From Bacillus sp. NTK074B (GTDB taxonomy: Bacteria; Bacillota; Bacilli; Bacillales; Bacillaceae_B), in assembly GCF_017303375.1 (NCBI RefSeq), contig NZ_JAFKOH010000013.1, forward strand, positions 1 through 64,000: DNA of 64,000 nt, given 5' to 3'. How positions within the stretch are numbered: the stretch's first letter is position 1; each line of letters begins with the position of its first letter. The translations under genes and the position numbers were made by a program. This document shows positions 17,649 to 27,377 of this stretch, one piece after another. Under the pieces are notes generated by a model, which saw nothing but the letters and a program-made list of their open reading frames with translations, did not search any database and had not been told where the DNA came from.

Positions 17649-18620
17649 TTATCTCGTCGGTTTTGAATAGGTGACAGATTTGGTGCACCCTTGGGTTTGG
17701 AGCTGAAAGGATTTCAACAGTTTGTAGGCCGTGTTTCTTGAATTTAGATGGAGGAAGTTTCTTATTTCCCTATTGGTCAGGTGGTTGTTTAGGAGTAAGA
17801 AGTATTCTTGGATGGCTTTGGTGTGTGCGGTTTTAGAAGAGTTATGGCACTTAGAGCAGGACCACGATGCACTGATTCGGATCATCGGAATGTGCTGGCA
17901 ATTCTCGCAGCGTACACCGGTGAGGATATCGTTCTTTGATAGGGAATAGGCAGTTAGGATATCTACTTCTGGTTCTTCGTGATTTCTTAGTATAAGTCTT
18001 TTCATTTTTAAAAGTTCTTTATTTGTAACGGTCGGGGTGGGATGTTTCTCGTTGAACTCCTTCATCTTATCGATGACATTTTGAGCATGGATAATCTGCT
18101 TATAGGGATTGTTCGGCTCCGGGGGTACGGTGTAATTCAGAGTGGTAGATGGGTTGCTGAATACGACAAGGTGTTCGATCGGGGGATGCTTCAATTTATT
18201 GGTGATGAGCCATTTCTGCAGTAATAACTTATACCTCAGCACTTGGGATACCGGGTCGACGAACCCTTCTGTCACTCCTTTATGAGTTCGGGTGAGCTGC
18301 TTGATGAAAGGGTCTATGGTGACCACTCCTGATATGTTTTTTACTTCGATGATCAAGATATAAAATGGGGTCAGGAGGAGAAAGTCCATTTGAAAATGAT
18401 TTAAGAAGATGGGGAGTCTTACATTATAAAAGACCTTGTATCTTTTATCTCTTAGAAAAGTGAGGTGGTAGTAGATCGTGGATTCTCCTTTATAGCCAGC
18501 CTTTCTTTTTCTTAAGTCTTTTTCAATGAGGGGGATTTTGGGATGCTGATGGAGGATACGTCCTGATAATGCTTCTGTTTTTTCAAGGATAATCGGGATT
18601 TTTAGTTCTTTGCAGATCAA
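17649..18620 (-). CDS. NERD nuclease-related protein with zinc ribbon and C-terminal helical domain
   Basis: 323 aa. NERD domain at about 41-150 with PD-(D/E)XK-like residues: GYKGE (Glu46), Asp79 (QMDFLLL), Glu92 and Lys94 (IIEVKN) and Gln108. Then a linker with PNNPYKQI, a zinc ribbon with Cys238/Cys241 and Cys255/Cys258, and an HTH-like tail (LTNREIRNFLHLNSRNTAYKL at about 281-301). Cytoplasmic; substrate unknown, DNA processing inferred from the fold. TTG start 9 nt after AAGGAG. Five ATTGCGTC octamers lie 95-185 nt upstream. A decayed paralogue is at 27355-27878. Absent from this position in B. subtilis. Confidence 0.88.
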   Translation of the reverse strand: MICKELKIPIILEKTEALSGRILHQHPKIPLIEKDLRKRKAGYKGESTIYYHLTFLRDKRYKVFYNVRLPIFLNHFQMDFLLLTPFYILIIEVKNISGVVTIDPFIKQLTRTHKGVTEGFVDPVSQVLRYKLLLQKWLITNKLKHPPIEHLVVFSNPSTTLNYTVPPEPNNPYKQIIHAQNVIDKMKEFNEKHPTPTVTNKELLKMKRLILRNHEEPEVDILTAYSLSKNDILTGVRCENCQHIPMIRISASWSCSKCHNSSKTAHTKAIQEYFLLLNNHLTNREIRNFLHLNSRNTAYKLLKSFQLQTQGCTKSVTYSKPTR

Positions 18621-18714
18621 TTGATCACTCTCCTTATGTGGTTATGGGTATTTAGTTCGCCGCAGACCGGAATATTCCTTCTTCTGATTTGGAAATATTA
18701 ACATATTAATAAGG

Positions 18715-18804
18715 ATTGCGTCATTATTGGCCCTGATTGCGTCTTTTTCTTCATAATTGCGTCGTTTTTTTATTTATTGCGTCTTTTTCAGTGATAATTG
18801 CGTC
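18715..18804. repeat. Phased ATTGCGTC octamer array
   Basis: Five perfect copies of ATTGCGTC start at 18715, 18736, 18756, 18776 and 18797, i.e. every 20-21 bp, two helical turns. The 12-13 nt between copies are AT-rich and not conserved. The array lies between cshA and the NERD gene, upstream of the latter. The same octamer, inverted, recurs at 51911-51959 with the same spacing. Confidence 0.9.
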
Positions 18805-18851
18805 ATTTTACAAATATTGGAACAACACTCCTCTCAAGCTCTCCCAAAACC

Positions 18852-18887
18852 ATAAAAAAACACGACAACCCCTAAAGGTCATCGTGT
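18852..18887 (-). terminator. Terminator of cshA
   Basis: Minus-strand hairpin GACACGATGACC / GGGTTGTCGTGT followed by TTTTTTT, 13 nt after the cshA stop. Confidence 0.88.
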
Positions 18888-18899
18888 CCTATCTAATAA

Positions 18900-20420
18900 T
18901 CAAGAATTGTTATAAGATTTACGCTTGCTTGAAGATTGTGGTCTGCCGCCGCCAGTACGGTTGCGATCTCCGCCACGGCTTCCGCCTCCGCGATTTCCAC
19001 CGCCGCTGCGTGAAGATCCACCGCGGCTTCCGCTGCGAGCTCCACCTTTGTATCCACCGCCGCGATTTCCACCGCCGCGATTTCCGCCACCACCTCTTGA
19101 TGGTAATGGACGCTCTTCCGTGATTTCAACCGGAGTTGTATCAGGCTCTTTCGTCAATACACGGATCGCTGCTGCTACCGCTTGAACAGGATCGTGATCT
19201 CCCAGGAACTCTTCAGCTAATTGATAGTAATCTTTAATATCACTTTCTTTCGCTGCTTCGGCTAATTTTTCTAGAGCCAGGCGTTGTTGACCTTCCAGGG
19301 CTTCGTTTAAGCTAGGTGGCTTAAGGGCTGTCATTTTCTTCTTCGTTGTTTGTTCAACAATTTTCAGGTAACCCATCTCTCTTGGTGTTACAAACGTGAT
19401 GGACATACCCTTCTTACCTGCACGACCTGTACGTCCGATACGGTGAACGTAGCTTTCAGGATCTTGAGGAATATCAAAGTTGTAAACATGTGTTACACCA
19501 GAAATGTCTAATCCACGAGCAGCAACGTCTGTCGCGATCAGGATATCGATACGGCCTTCTTTGAACTTCTTAAGAACCGTCATACGACGGGCTTGAGAAA
19601 GATCTCCGTGGATTCCTTCAGCCAGGTAGCCGCGGATGCTAAGAGCTCTAGCTAATTCATCTACTCTACGCTTTGTACGACCGAATACAATCGCAAGCTC
19701 AGGTGATTGAACGTCGATTAAACGGGAAAGAGTATCGAATTTTTCTTTTTCACTTACTTTTGTGAAGAATTGTTCGATGTTCGAAACCGTTACTTCTTTT
19801 GATTTAACCTTGATTACTTCCGGCTCTGACATGAAGCGGTTTGCAATGCGGCGGATTGGATCCGGCATTGTGGCAGAGAATAGAAGTGTTTGTCTTGTGC
19901 TTGGGACTGTTTCAAGAATGCTTTCAATGTCTTCGATGAAGCCCATGTTCAGCATTTCGTCTGCTTCGTCAAGTACAAGTGTTTCAACATTTTCAAGGTT
20001 AAGTGTTTTACGTTTGATATGGTCAAGTAGACGACCTGGTGTACCCACGATGATATGAGGGTTCTTTTTCATCGCGCGGATCTGACGTTGGATGTCCTGT
20101 CCTCCATAGACAGATAACACGCGAGCACGTTTGTCGGCTCCGATACGATATAACTCTTCAGAAACTTGGATCGCAAGTTCACGAGTTGGCGCAATGATAA
20201 GAGCTTGAACGTTTGGATTTTTTACGTCGATTTTCTCAATCATCGGAATACCGAAAGCTGTTGTCTTACCTGTTCCAGTTTGTGCCTGACCGATAATATC
20301 TTTACCTTCTAAACCTACTGGAATTGTACTTGCCTGAATTGGTGTAGCTTCTTCAAAGCCCATACGTTTGATTGATTTCAACGTAGATGCGCTTAAGTTT
20401 AAATCTGCAAACTTAGTCAA
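18900..20420 (-). CDS. cshA: DEAD-box ATP-dependent RNA helicase CshA
   Basis: About 506 aa. All helicase motifs are visible: Q motif [39 protein letters not shown] and [10 protein letters not shown], followed by a dimerisation region and an arginine/glycine-rich tail. CshA works in mRNA turnover and ribosome assembly. A longer frame begins at 20462, but the TTG at 20420 stands 9 nt after AAAGGAG and starts the conserved region, so it is preferred. The codons of the RGG tail are repetitive. Confidence 0.96.
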   Translation of the reverse strand: MTKFADLNLSASTLKSIKRMGFEEATPIQASTIPVGLEGKDIIGQAQTGTGKTTAFGIPMIEKIDVKNPNVQALIIAPTRELAIQVSEELYRIGADKRARVLSVYGGQDIQRQIRAMKKNPHIIVGTPGRLLDHIKRKTLNLENVETLVLDEADEMLNMGFIEDIESILETVPSTRQTLLFSATMPDPIRRIANRFMSEPEVIKVKSKEVTVSNIEQFFTKVSEKEKFDTLSRLIDVQSPELAIVFGRTKRRVDELARALSIRGYLAEGIHGDLSQARRMTVLKKFKEGRIDILIATDVAARGLDISGVTHVYNFDIPQDPESYVHRIGRTGRAGKKGMSITFVTPREMGYLKIVEQTTKKKMTALKPPSLNEALEGQQRLALEKLAEAAKESDIKDYYQLAEEFLGDHDPVQAVAAAIRVLTKEPDTTPVEITEERPLPSRGGGGNRGGGNRGGGYKGGARSGSRGGSSRSGGGNRGGGSRGGDRNRTGGGRPQSSSKRKSYNNS

Positions 20421-20568
20421 TGTTACATTCTCCTTTAATTTACATCTTTTATAACTAATCAATATCTGATTATATTTTTAGGTCGGAACGAAATCTTACC
20501 CACCGAAAGACTTCGGTATCTAATCTAAAACCGTCTATATGAGATGTTTAGTTTTATGTTTGGTACAA

Positions 20569-20597
20569 AAAAATACACTCTTCAAATTAGAAGAGCT
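20569..20597 (-). terminator. Terminator of the esterase gene
   Basis: Perfect CTCTTC/GAAGAG stem on the minus strand with a TAATTT loop, followed by TGTATTTTTTT. It separates the esterase gene from cshA. Confidence 0.82.
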
Positions 20598-20681
20598 AGC
20601 ACGTCCAACAAAATAAGAACTATGTTGTAGTAATGTTACCACTTCTAGAAATGAATTTCAATCTAATGTCAAATAGTCAAT

Positions 20682-21371
20682 CTATTCACTTTGAAGAAAT
20701 TGGTAGATCTTATCAAAAAGATCGTGCTTATCTTCGCTATGACAAATCAAGTGTTTTGCTTCTGGGGAATAGAATACGTTTTTCTCTTTTGAGGAAATAG
20801 TCTCATATATATATTTCGCTGCTTTAGGGGGGACTATTCCATCATTTTGTCCTTGGGCGATAAAGGTCGGGATATTCACCTTACGAAGAAGTGGACGAGC
20901 GATACGGACGACTTTCCTGAATTCGTATGTGGAAAGAATGGGAGTTTGTGTCACTTTAAATTTATACCGTTTGTACAGCTCGTTTTCAACTATATTGCCT
21001 TGCATTCCTTCTTTGATCAAATTCCCAATATCTTTCAGTATCTGTTTGACATTTATATAGTAGGCTGCGGCGCTTAAGAGCACGAGCTTACCTATGTCGT
21101 ATTTCACTGAAAGATAGGAAGCAATTAATCCTCCCATTGAGAAACCGATGACATAGACCTCGTCACAGGTATGAAGCAAACCCTTCAGTTCAGTCTCAGC
21201 ATGTTCAATCCATTCAATATGCTTGATCCCTTTCAAATCGAGGGTTTCCCCATGCCCTGGCAGGGTGGGCACGACGATTTTCCAATCGGTCCGTTCTTGA
21301 AGGAACTCTGCCAATGGTTCCACTTCAAACGGGCTTCCTGTAAAACCATGGATTAATAAACAACCGATCAT
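20682..21371 (-). CDS. est: Alpha/beta-hydrolase carboxylesterase (Est30/YvaK-like)
   Basis: 229 aa. Nucleophile Ser in GFSMGG (about 77), Asp in GQNDGIVP (about 177), His in AKHLICH (about 207); oxyanion segment LLIHGFTGSP at the N-terminus. Cytoplasmic monoacyl esterase resembling thermostable Est30. It lies between murF and cshA, an insertion relative to B. subtilis. Confidence 0.9.
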   Translation of the reverse strand: MIGCLLIHGFTGSPFEVEPLAEFLQERTDWKIVVPTLPGHGETLDLKGIKHIEWIEHAETELKGLLHTCDEVYVIGFSMGGLIASYLSVKYDIGKLVLLSAAAYYINVKQILKDIGNLIKEGMQGNIVENELYKRYKFKVTQTPILSTYEFRKVVRIARPLLRKVNIPTFIAQGQNDGIVPPKAAKYIYETISSKEKNVFYSPEAKHLICHSEDKHDLFDKIYQFLQSE

Positions 21372-21464
21372 GTTATCCCCACTTACTTATCCTATAGTAG
21401 GGAGCGAGCCATACTCCCACATCTTCTACAAGCTCATTTTGTTCATTTTTATAGGGGTTTAAAC

Positions 21465-22841
21465 TCAAGTTTTCAAGCTATCAATGATTTCTTCAAGCTT
21501 CATCCCTCTGGACGCCTTGAATAAAATCAGTTCATCCCCTTTAATGGTAGATGCTAATACACTCGTCAGCCTCTCTTTATCTGTAAAAGAATGAACCCGT
21601 TCTTCCGGGAAATTCTCCAGGGCACCTGTTGCAATCAAGGTTGCAAGCTTACCGAATGTAAACACTTGCTGGATCTTCTCAGAGTCGATCATACGCCCGA
21701 TCTCTTTATGAAAATCTTCTTCGTTCTCCCCCAGTTCCAGCATGTCACCAAGAACGAGAATCTTCGTACGGAAACCTTCAAGCTCCGACACAAGCCCAAT
21801 GGCGGCTTTCATGGAAGTCGGACTGGCATTATAGGCATCGTTAATGATGCTTTCGCCCTTTGTTCCTTCCAACATTTCCATTCTCATTTGGGTCAGCTTC
21901 AAGGACTGTAAGCCCTCTTTCATTTCATCTATACTCAGTCCGAAATGACGGCCGATCAGGATTCCGGCAAGGGCGTTATGGATATTATGCTGACCTAGGA
22001 CAGGCAGGTAGAATGTTTCACCCTCCGCGAAAGACGTTTCAAAGTAGCTTCCTTGATTATTCATTTCGATTTTTGTCGGGTAAATCGTATTGGAACCGCT
22101 TCTTCCGAATGTCTCCATATGCTTCAGGCCGAGACTTTTAACACCTTCCTGCAGCAGCGGTTCATCTCCGTAATAGGCAAACAATCCGTCAGCTTTCAGC
22201 CCCTTGACAATTTCAAGCTTAGCCTTGGCAATGTTTTCCCGGGAGCCTAGGTCCTGAAGATGGGATTCACCGATATTCGTAATGATGGCTGCATCCGGCT
22301 GGGAGATTTCAGATAGGAGTTCAATTTCCCCGAAACCGCTCATCCCCATTTCAAGCACCGCCACTTCCGCGTCCTGAGGCAGGGAAAGAATGGTTAGTGG
22401 GAGACCGATATGGTTATTATAGTTCCCTTGTGTTTTATGAACCCGGTATTTCACGGAAAGCAGATTGGCCACGATATCCTTGGTGGTTGTTTTTCCGTTA
22501 CTTCCTGTAATGCCGATGACCTTTAGTTCCAGTTCATGTCGGTACTTGTTCGCCAATTCCTGAAGGGCAAGGAGTGGATCCTCCACTACCACCACGGGTA
22601 TGTCCTCAGGGGGATCAGGGACATGAACATCCCAGAGTGCAGCAGACGCCCCATTTTCAATGGCTTGTCGTACAAACTGGTGACCGTCCACATTCTCCCC
22701 TTTAAACGGAACAAATAAATTGCCGCTTTCAATTTTTCTCGTATCGATGGAAACACCTTTTACCACTACAGAATCAAACGCGGAAAGATCGTTTTTCACA
22801 TCAATCATGATACAGATATCTTTAATCGTCTTATCGATCAT
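21465..22841 (-). CDS. murF: UDP-MurNAc-tripeptide:D-Ala-D-Ala ligase
   Basis: 458 aa Mur ligase: N-terminal UDP-binding domain, central ATPase (GITGSNGKTTTKD at about 112-124, carbamoylated-lysine region), C-terminal domain. It adds D-Ala-D-Ala made by Ddl, encoded just upstream. GGAGAA precedes the ATG. Confidence 0.97.
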   Translation of the reverse strand: MIDKTIKDICIMIDVKNDLSAFDSVVVKGVSIDTRKIESGNLFVPFKGENVDGHQFVRQAIENGASAALWDVHVPDPPEDIPVVVVEDPLLALQELANKYRHELELKVIGITGSNGKTTTKDIVANLLSVKYRVHKTQGNYNNHIGLPLTILSLPQDAEVAVLEMGMSGFGEIELLSEISQPDAAIITNIGESHLQDLGSRENIAKAKLEIVKGLKADGLFAYYGDEPLLQEGVKSLGLKHMETFGRSGSNTIYPTKIEMNNQGSYFETSFAEGETFYLPVLGQHNIHNALAGILIGRHFGLSIDEMKEGLQSLKLTQMRMEMLEGTKGESIINDAYNASPTSMKAAIGLVSELEGFRTKILVLGDMLELGENEEDFHKEIGRMIDSEKIQQVFTFGKLATLIATGALENFPEERVHSFTDKERLTSVLASTIKGDELILFKASRGMKLEEIIDSLKT

Positions 22842-22881
22842 TCGTTTTCTCCTTTTCCTCTTTTTATCATCAAAATAGAGC

Positions 22882-22909
22882 AGGGACTGCCTTTTGGCGG
22901 TCAGTCCCT
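22882..22909 (-). terminator. Hairpin between ddl and murF
   Basis: AGGGACTG/CAGTCCCT stem directly after the ddl stop codon. The following sequence has only TATTTT, so it may be a partial terminator or an RNA-processing or stabilising structure that sets the ddl:murF ratio. Confidence 0.65.
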
Positions 22910-22915
22910 AGTTGT

Positions 22916-23986
22916 TTACATCGTATGTTTAATGGTTTGTTTGTCTTGATATCGTTCCATACCGAGTTCCACAAGTTTCCCGATCAGGGTAGGATAATCG
23001 ACTCCAGTGTGCTTCCATAGAAGCGGGAACATACTAAATGGCGTGAAACCAGGCATCGTATTCACTTCATTCATATAAATTTGACCATCTTCAGTCAAGA
23101 AGAAGTCCGCGCGTACAAGTCCTGAACAATCAAGGGCTTTATAAGACTGGATCGCAATGTTCTTCATTTCATTATAGGTGCCGCCTTCTACTTCCGCAGG
23201 GATGATAAGGGCTGTATCCCCATCCTCATATTTCGCTTTGTAATCATAGAAATCTTTCTTAGGGACGATTTCACCTGCGACAGAGCATTCTGGCTGATCA
23301 TTTCCAAGTACGCCAAGCTCGATCTCACGCGCCTTCACGCCTTCTTCAATGATGATCTTGCGGTCGAATTGGAATGCTTCTGCGAAAGCCGTGTCGAGTT
23401 CTTCCCGTGACGTACATTTGCTGATTCCAACAGATGAACCCAAGTTTGCCGGTTTCACGAAACAAGGATAGCCAATCTCTTCTTCCACTTGTTTATAAGC
23501 AGCTTCCGGATTTCCTTTCCATGTGCTGCGGATGAACCATGTGTAGTTGACTTGTGGAATGCCCGCCTGAGCAAACAAATTCTTCATGATGACTTTATCC
23601 ATCCCGGCTGATGAAGCAAGGACGCCATTCCCTACATATGGAAGATTCAGCAATTCAAGCATACCTTGAACCGTTCCATCTTCCCCGTTCGGTCCGTGAA
23701 GCAATGGGAAAATCATATCGTAACCTTCAGATTCAGAAGGAGAGATGGATGTACTCAACGCATTAGGGGCGATCTCCTCCCCTTCTTTAAATTGCAATGC
23801 TTTCACGTCTTCAACGGGAGCGTTCAATTGTGGACCCTTGACCCACTTGCCTTCTGTCGAGATAAAAACAGGGTGAATGTCATATTTATTTAAGTCCAGG
23901 GCACCGATCACGGCCTTGGCTGTTTGCAGAGATACATTATGTTCAGCAGATTTACCACCGTACAGTAAGCATAACTTGGTTTTCAT
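22916..23986 (-). CDS. ddl: D-alanine--D-alanine ligase
   Basis: About 356 aa ATP-grasp ligase: [12 protein letters not shown] at the N-terminus, [14 protein letters not shown]-binding [15 protein letters not shown], and EVNTMPGFT near the end. A longer frame reaches 24073, but the ATG at 23986 follows GGAGGT by 9 nt. It uses the D-Ala made by Alr. Confidence 0.97.
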   Translation of the reverse strand: MKTKLCLLYGGKSAEHNVSLQTAKAVIGALDLNKYDIHPVFISTEGKWVKGPQLNAPVEDVKALQFKEGEEIAPNALSTSISPSESEGYDMIFPLLHGPNGEDGTVQGMLELLNLPYVGNGVLASSAGMDKVIMKNLFAQAGIPQVNYTWFIRSTWKGNPEAAYKQVEEEIGYPCFVKPANLGSSVGISKCTSREELDTAFAEAFQFDRKIIIEEGVKAREIELGVLGNDQPECSVAGEIVPKKDFYDYKAKYEDGDTALIIPAEVEGGTYNEMKNIAIQSYKALDCSGLVRADFFLTEDGQIYMNEVNTMPGFTPFSMFPLLWKHTGVDYPTLIGKLVELGMERYQDKQTIKHTM

Positions 23987-24235
23987 GTATGAGTTACCTC
24001 CAATATTCACAATAGATGTTTCTATTTTATCACTTTCATGGGAAAGGGAAAGAATGATTCCATTGGAAATCAAAAATTACCACATTTGTCTTGATTCAAA
24101 TGGCATTCGGATCAATGCCCACTATATATGTATGCAAACGAAAACCAGTCCTGCGACAGTCTTACCATTATTATTCTGAATACACTTAAGATTTCGCCTA
24201 TTTAAAAAGCTATTAAAATTTCACTCTATAAGGTG

Positions 24236-24241
24236 TATAAT
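24236..24241 (+). promoter_or_regulatory. Probable -10 element for the DAACS symporter gene
   Basis: A perfect TATAAT lies 43 nt before the chosen start codon. The -35 region (TTAAAA, 17-nt spacer) is weak. It overlaps an upstream in-frame GTG, which supports the downstream start. Confidence 0.55.
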
Positions 24242-24283
24242 CCTCCTATTAAAAACATTTGTACTTTCAAGGAGGACACCCAG

Positions 24284-25471
24284 ATGAGAAAGCTCGGTTT
24301 ACTGCCTAAAATCCTTTTAGGTATTGCGTTAGGTATTGTCATTGGTGCATATGCCCCGGAATGGTTTGTGAAAATCTTCGCTACATTCAATGGATTATTC
24401 GGAAACTTCCTTGGTTTCGCGATTCCGCTGATCATTATCGGCTTTATCGCCCCAGGAATCGGATCCATGGGTAAAGGCGCAGGGAAACTTCTTGGATTAA
24501 CCACCGCTCTCGCTTATGGTTCCACAGTGCTTGCAGGTTTGCTCGCCTTTGTGGTTGCGAAGTCTATTTACCCATCTTTGCTCGCAAATCAAACGTCCCA
24601 ATCATTTGAAAATCCGGAAGAAGCTCTTCTCAAAGGTTTCTTCACAGTGGACATGCCTCCGGTCATGGGCGTGATGTCGGCACTCCTTATCGCGTTCACC
24701 ATCGGCCTTGGTATGGCGGCCATCAAAGGGGACACTCTTCAAAAAGGGATGGATGAATTCAAGAACATCATAGAACTTGTGATTGAAAAGATCATCATTC
24801 CGCTGTTGCCGATCCATATTCTTGGGATCTTCGCCAATATGACGCAAGGCGGACAGGTGAGCGCCATCATGTCTGTATTCGCAAAAGTTTTTGTCATGAT
24901 TATTCTATTACATCTTATCTTTTTAGTGATTCAATATACAGCTGCCGGTACATTGCGAAAGCAAAACCCGCTTTCCATGATGAAAGGAATGCTTCCTGCT
25001 TACTTCACGGCACTTGGAACTCAGTCTTCTGCGTCTACCATCCCGGTGACGCTGGAACGTTCAAAGAAGATCGGTTCAAGGGAACGCATTGCCGACTTTT
25101 CTGTTCCTCTTCTGGCAACGATTCACTTATCAGGGAGTACCATCACTCTTGTCAGCTGTGCCATGGCGGTCATGTTCATACAGGGTGAGGCCCTGCAGTT
25201 CACTCAGCTGTTTCCATTCATCTTGATGCTCGGCATCACGATGATTGCAGCACCAGGTGTTCCAGGTGGCGCGGTCATGGCAGCACTCGGATTACTTGAA
25301 ACGATGCTTGGATTCGGACCGACCATGACGTCCCTGATGATCGCCCTATATCTCGCACAGGACAGCTTCGGAACAGCCTGTAACGTAACAGGAGACGGTG
25401 CCATCACATCCATCGTCGACAAATTGACCCAAAACAAGAAAGCACGTGTATCTTCTATTAAAGCAAGCTGA
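24284..25471 (+). CDS. Dicarboxylate/amino acid:cation symporter (DAACS family)
   Basis: 395 aa with about eight membrane segments. The serine-rich reentrant motif (QSSASTIPVT at about 244-253), VPGGAVMA and the substrate segment DSFGTACNVTGDGA near 362 mark the glutamate/C4-dicarboxylate symporter fold. Substrate not determined by sequence. Start ATG 24284 follows AAGGAGG. Plus-strand single gene. Confidence 0.88.
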   Translation: MRKLGLLPKILLGIALGIVIGAYAPEWFVKIFATFNGLFGNFLGFAIPLIIIGFIAPGIGSMGKGAGKLLGLTTALAYGSTVLAGLLAFVVAKSIYPSLLANQTSQSFENPEEALLKGFFTVDMPPVMGVMSALLIAFTIGLGMAAIKGDTLQKGMDEFKNIIELVIEKIIIPLLPIHILGIFANMTQGGQVSAIMSVFAKVFVMIILLHLIFLVIQYTAAGTLRKQNPLSMMKGMLPAYFTALGTQSSASTIPVTLERSKKIGSRERIADFSVPLLATIHLSGSTITLVSCAMAVMFIQGEALQFTQLFPFILMLGITMIAAPGVPGGAVMAALGLLETMLGFGPTMTSLMIALYLAQDSFGTACNVTGDGAITSIVDKLTQNKKARVSSIKAS

Positions 25472-25478
25472 CCTGCGA

Positions 25479-25512
25479 GAGGTCCGTCCCTCCACTTTGA
25501 GGGACGGACCTC
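25479..25512. terminator. Terminator built from the GGTCCGTCCCTC repeat
   Basis: GAGGTCCGTCCCTC (25479-25492) and its exact inverse (25499-25512) enclose a 6-nt loop. There is no long T-run. The same 12-13 nt arm sequence recurs at four other sites in this window. Confidence 0.75.
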
Positions 25513-25724
25513 TGCTTGATGTTTGGAGGATTTGTCCATCTGCCCTTGTAGGTGCCCTTTAAAGAAGAATGGCCCTTCCACCGTTTCACCGGGTTGCTTC
25601 TTGCGGGCAAGATCCTTGTTCACTTTCCATCACTGTCCCTTTCATCCCCTCTGCATCTTCCCTGAAGCATTCTGTTATTTTCTGTATAATGGAAATAGTA
25701 ACATATGAAAGGAGTGCTAATACA

Positions 25725-26276
25725 TTGAAATTAACCGGTCAGCGTGTAACACTTAGAAAAATAGAAGAGAGAGACCTTCCTACCCTATGGGATTATATTT
25801 ATGGTGATCCATCTCCTCAGTGGAAAAAGTGGGACGCTCCATATTTTGAACATAAGTACGTTCCCTTTGAAGAATATATGGAGTCATCCATCCGGAATAA
25901 AAATCGCAGCGATGAATTTCAGCGGATCATCGAGGTCGATGGGGCCATCATTGGAACCGTGGCATACTACTGGGACTATGAACCAACCAGATGGCTTGAG
26001 GCAGGGATCGTCATATATGATCCGGCATACTGGAACGGAGGGTATGGAACCGAAGCCTTATCCCTGTGGATCGACCACCTTTTTACCACAAAAGAAATCG
26101 GTCGGGTCGGCATCACGACATGGTCAGGAAATGAACGGATGATGAAGGCCGCAGAAAAAGTCGGCATGCAGCTTGAAGGACGCATGCGAAAATGCCGCTA
26201 TTATGATGGCGTCTACTACGATTCCATCCGCATGGGTATGATCCGGGAAGAATGGGAAGAACAACGCGCTCTCTAA
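25725..26276 (+). CDS. GNAT-family N-acetyltransferase
   Basis: About 183 aa, RimJ/RimL-type: LRKIEERDLPTLW at the N-terminus, acetyl-CoA loop NGGYGTEALSLW at about 105-116, GMQLEGRMR near the end. Substrate unknown. The frame is open from 25569, but TTG 25725 is preceded by AAAGGAG at 10 nt and by a TATAAT at 25685-25690, and it begins the conserved domain. Confidence 0.85.
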   Translation: MKLTGQRVTLRKIEERDLPTLWDYIYGDPSPQWKKWDAPYFEHKYVPFEEYMESSIRNKNRSDEFQRIIEVDGAIIGTVAYYWDYEPTRWLEAGIVIYDPAYWNGGYGTEALSLWIDHLFTTKEIGRVGITTWSGNERMMKAAEKVGMQLEGRMRKCRYYDGVYYDSIRMGMIREEWEEQRAL

Positions 26277-26291
26277 AAAAGGAGATCCTTA

Positions 26292-27377
26292 ATGAAGACA
26301 ATCATCCTGGTCGGTGGCGGTCACAGTCACCTTCACTGTTTAAAGAAAATAGATGCTCGGGAAGAAAGCGTGAAGTGGATTCTCATTTCCCCTTCCCGTT
26401 ATCAATATTATTCGGGAATGTTCTCAGGTTACACAGAAGGGATTTACGCACTGGAAGAGACCCGTATTGATTTAAAAAACCTATGTGAGGGGACCGGCTG
26501 TGATTTTGTCGAGGGGACTGTCCTCTCCATTGATCCCGATCAACAGCATCTCCTTACAGATCAAGGCGACATTTTCACGTACGACTTTGTTTCCTTCGAC
26601 ATCGGGTCACGGAATGACTCAATGGAAATTGAAGGCTTGCATGAGCACAATCTAGCCATCAAACCGAACTATCGCCTCCCTGAACAGATCGAGAAGCTTC
26701 ATAACAGCAGAAGAACCGTCTTTATCGGTGGCGGAGCGGCGAGTATCGAAATGGCATTATCCTTAAAGGCATGGAAAATGGACAAGGGTTATGACGAACA
26801 TTCCATAGCGGTTGTCCACGCCTCCCCCCTTTTAAAAAAGGCCGGGTCCTTATCATCTAAAAAGATGACGGATGTCGCTCTTTCAAAAGGCATTGAGTTG
26901 CACCCGGGGCGGGTGACAAAGATTGAGGGGGCTCGACTGCATACTGATGAAGATGAGACCTTAGACTATGATGAAGTGATTTTCTTAGGTGGACCTAAGG
27001 CACCACCGTTGTTCGGGACCAGTGTGCTGCTGAACGATGAAAAAGGTTTCCTGTTAGTAAACAGCTATCTTCAATCAGTGGAATATCCTAACGTGTTCGG
27101 AGCCGGGGACTGCGCGACTTTACAAGACTTCCCTGACCTCCCGAAAAACGGGGTCACGGCTGTGCGGCAAGGTCCTGTGTTATGGAAGAACCTGACCGGT
27201 GCAGCGGCGGGTGGAAAGATTATTCCCTTTGAACCACAAAAACGATACCTTGCGATTATGTCCCTTGGAAATAAGCAGGGCTTCTTAACATACGGGGCAT
27301 TTTCACTGGTCAGCGGATGGGCTTGGCGGTTGAAAAATTGGATTGATGTGAGGTTTATTGGAAAGTATGAGGGGTGA
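26292..27377 (+). CDS. FAD-dependent pyridine nucleotide oxidoreductase (NDH-2/SelD-N-like)
   Basis: 361 aa with two dinucleotide folds: LVGGGHSHLHCL at the N-terminus (FAD) and FIGGGAASIEMALSLKA at about 143-159 (NADH), plus FGAGDCAT near 276 closing the FAD site. HSHLHCL is typical of the oxidoreductase domain found fused to selenide water dikinase in some bacteria; here it stands alone. Located 15 nt after the GNAT gene with AAAGGAG. Its last 23 nt overlap, tail to tail, the remnant NERD gene. Confidence 0.85.
   Translation: MKTIILVGGGHSHLHCLKKIDAREESVKWILISPSRYQYYSGMFSGYTEGIYALEETRIDLKNLCEGTGCDFVEGTVLSIDPDQQHLLTDQGDIFTYDFVSFDIGSRNDSMEIEGLHEHNLAIKPNYRLPEQIEKLHNSRRTVFIGGGAASIEMALSLKAWKMDKGYDEHSIAVVHASPLLKKAGSLSSKKMTDVALSKGIELHPGRVTKIEGARLHTDEDETLDYDEVIFLGGPKAPPLFGTSVLLNDEKGFLLVNSYLQSVEYPNVFGAGDCATLQDFPDLPKNGVTAVRQGPVLWKNLTGAAAGGKIIPFEPQKRYLAIMSLGNKQGFLTYGAFSLVSGWAWRLKNWIDVRFIGKYEG

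Noticed and set aside
18715..18804. Possible CRISPR array of octamers
   Set aside because: 8-bp repeats with 12-13 bp spacers are far too small and no cas genes occur in the window; better read as phased binding sites or a simple repeat.
22882..22909. Strong terminator ending the ddl transcript
   Set aside because: The T-tract is weak and murF follows closely, so complete termination is doubtful; kept only as a hairpin.
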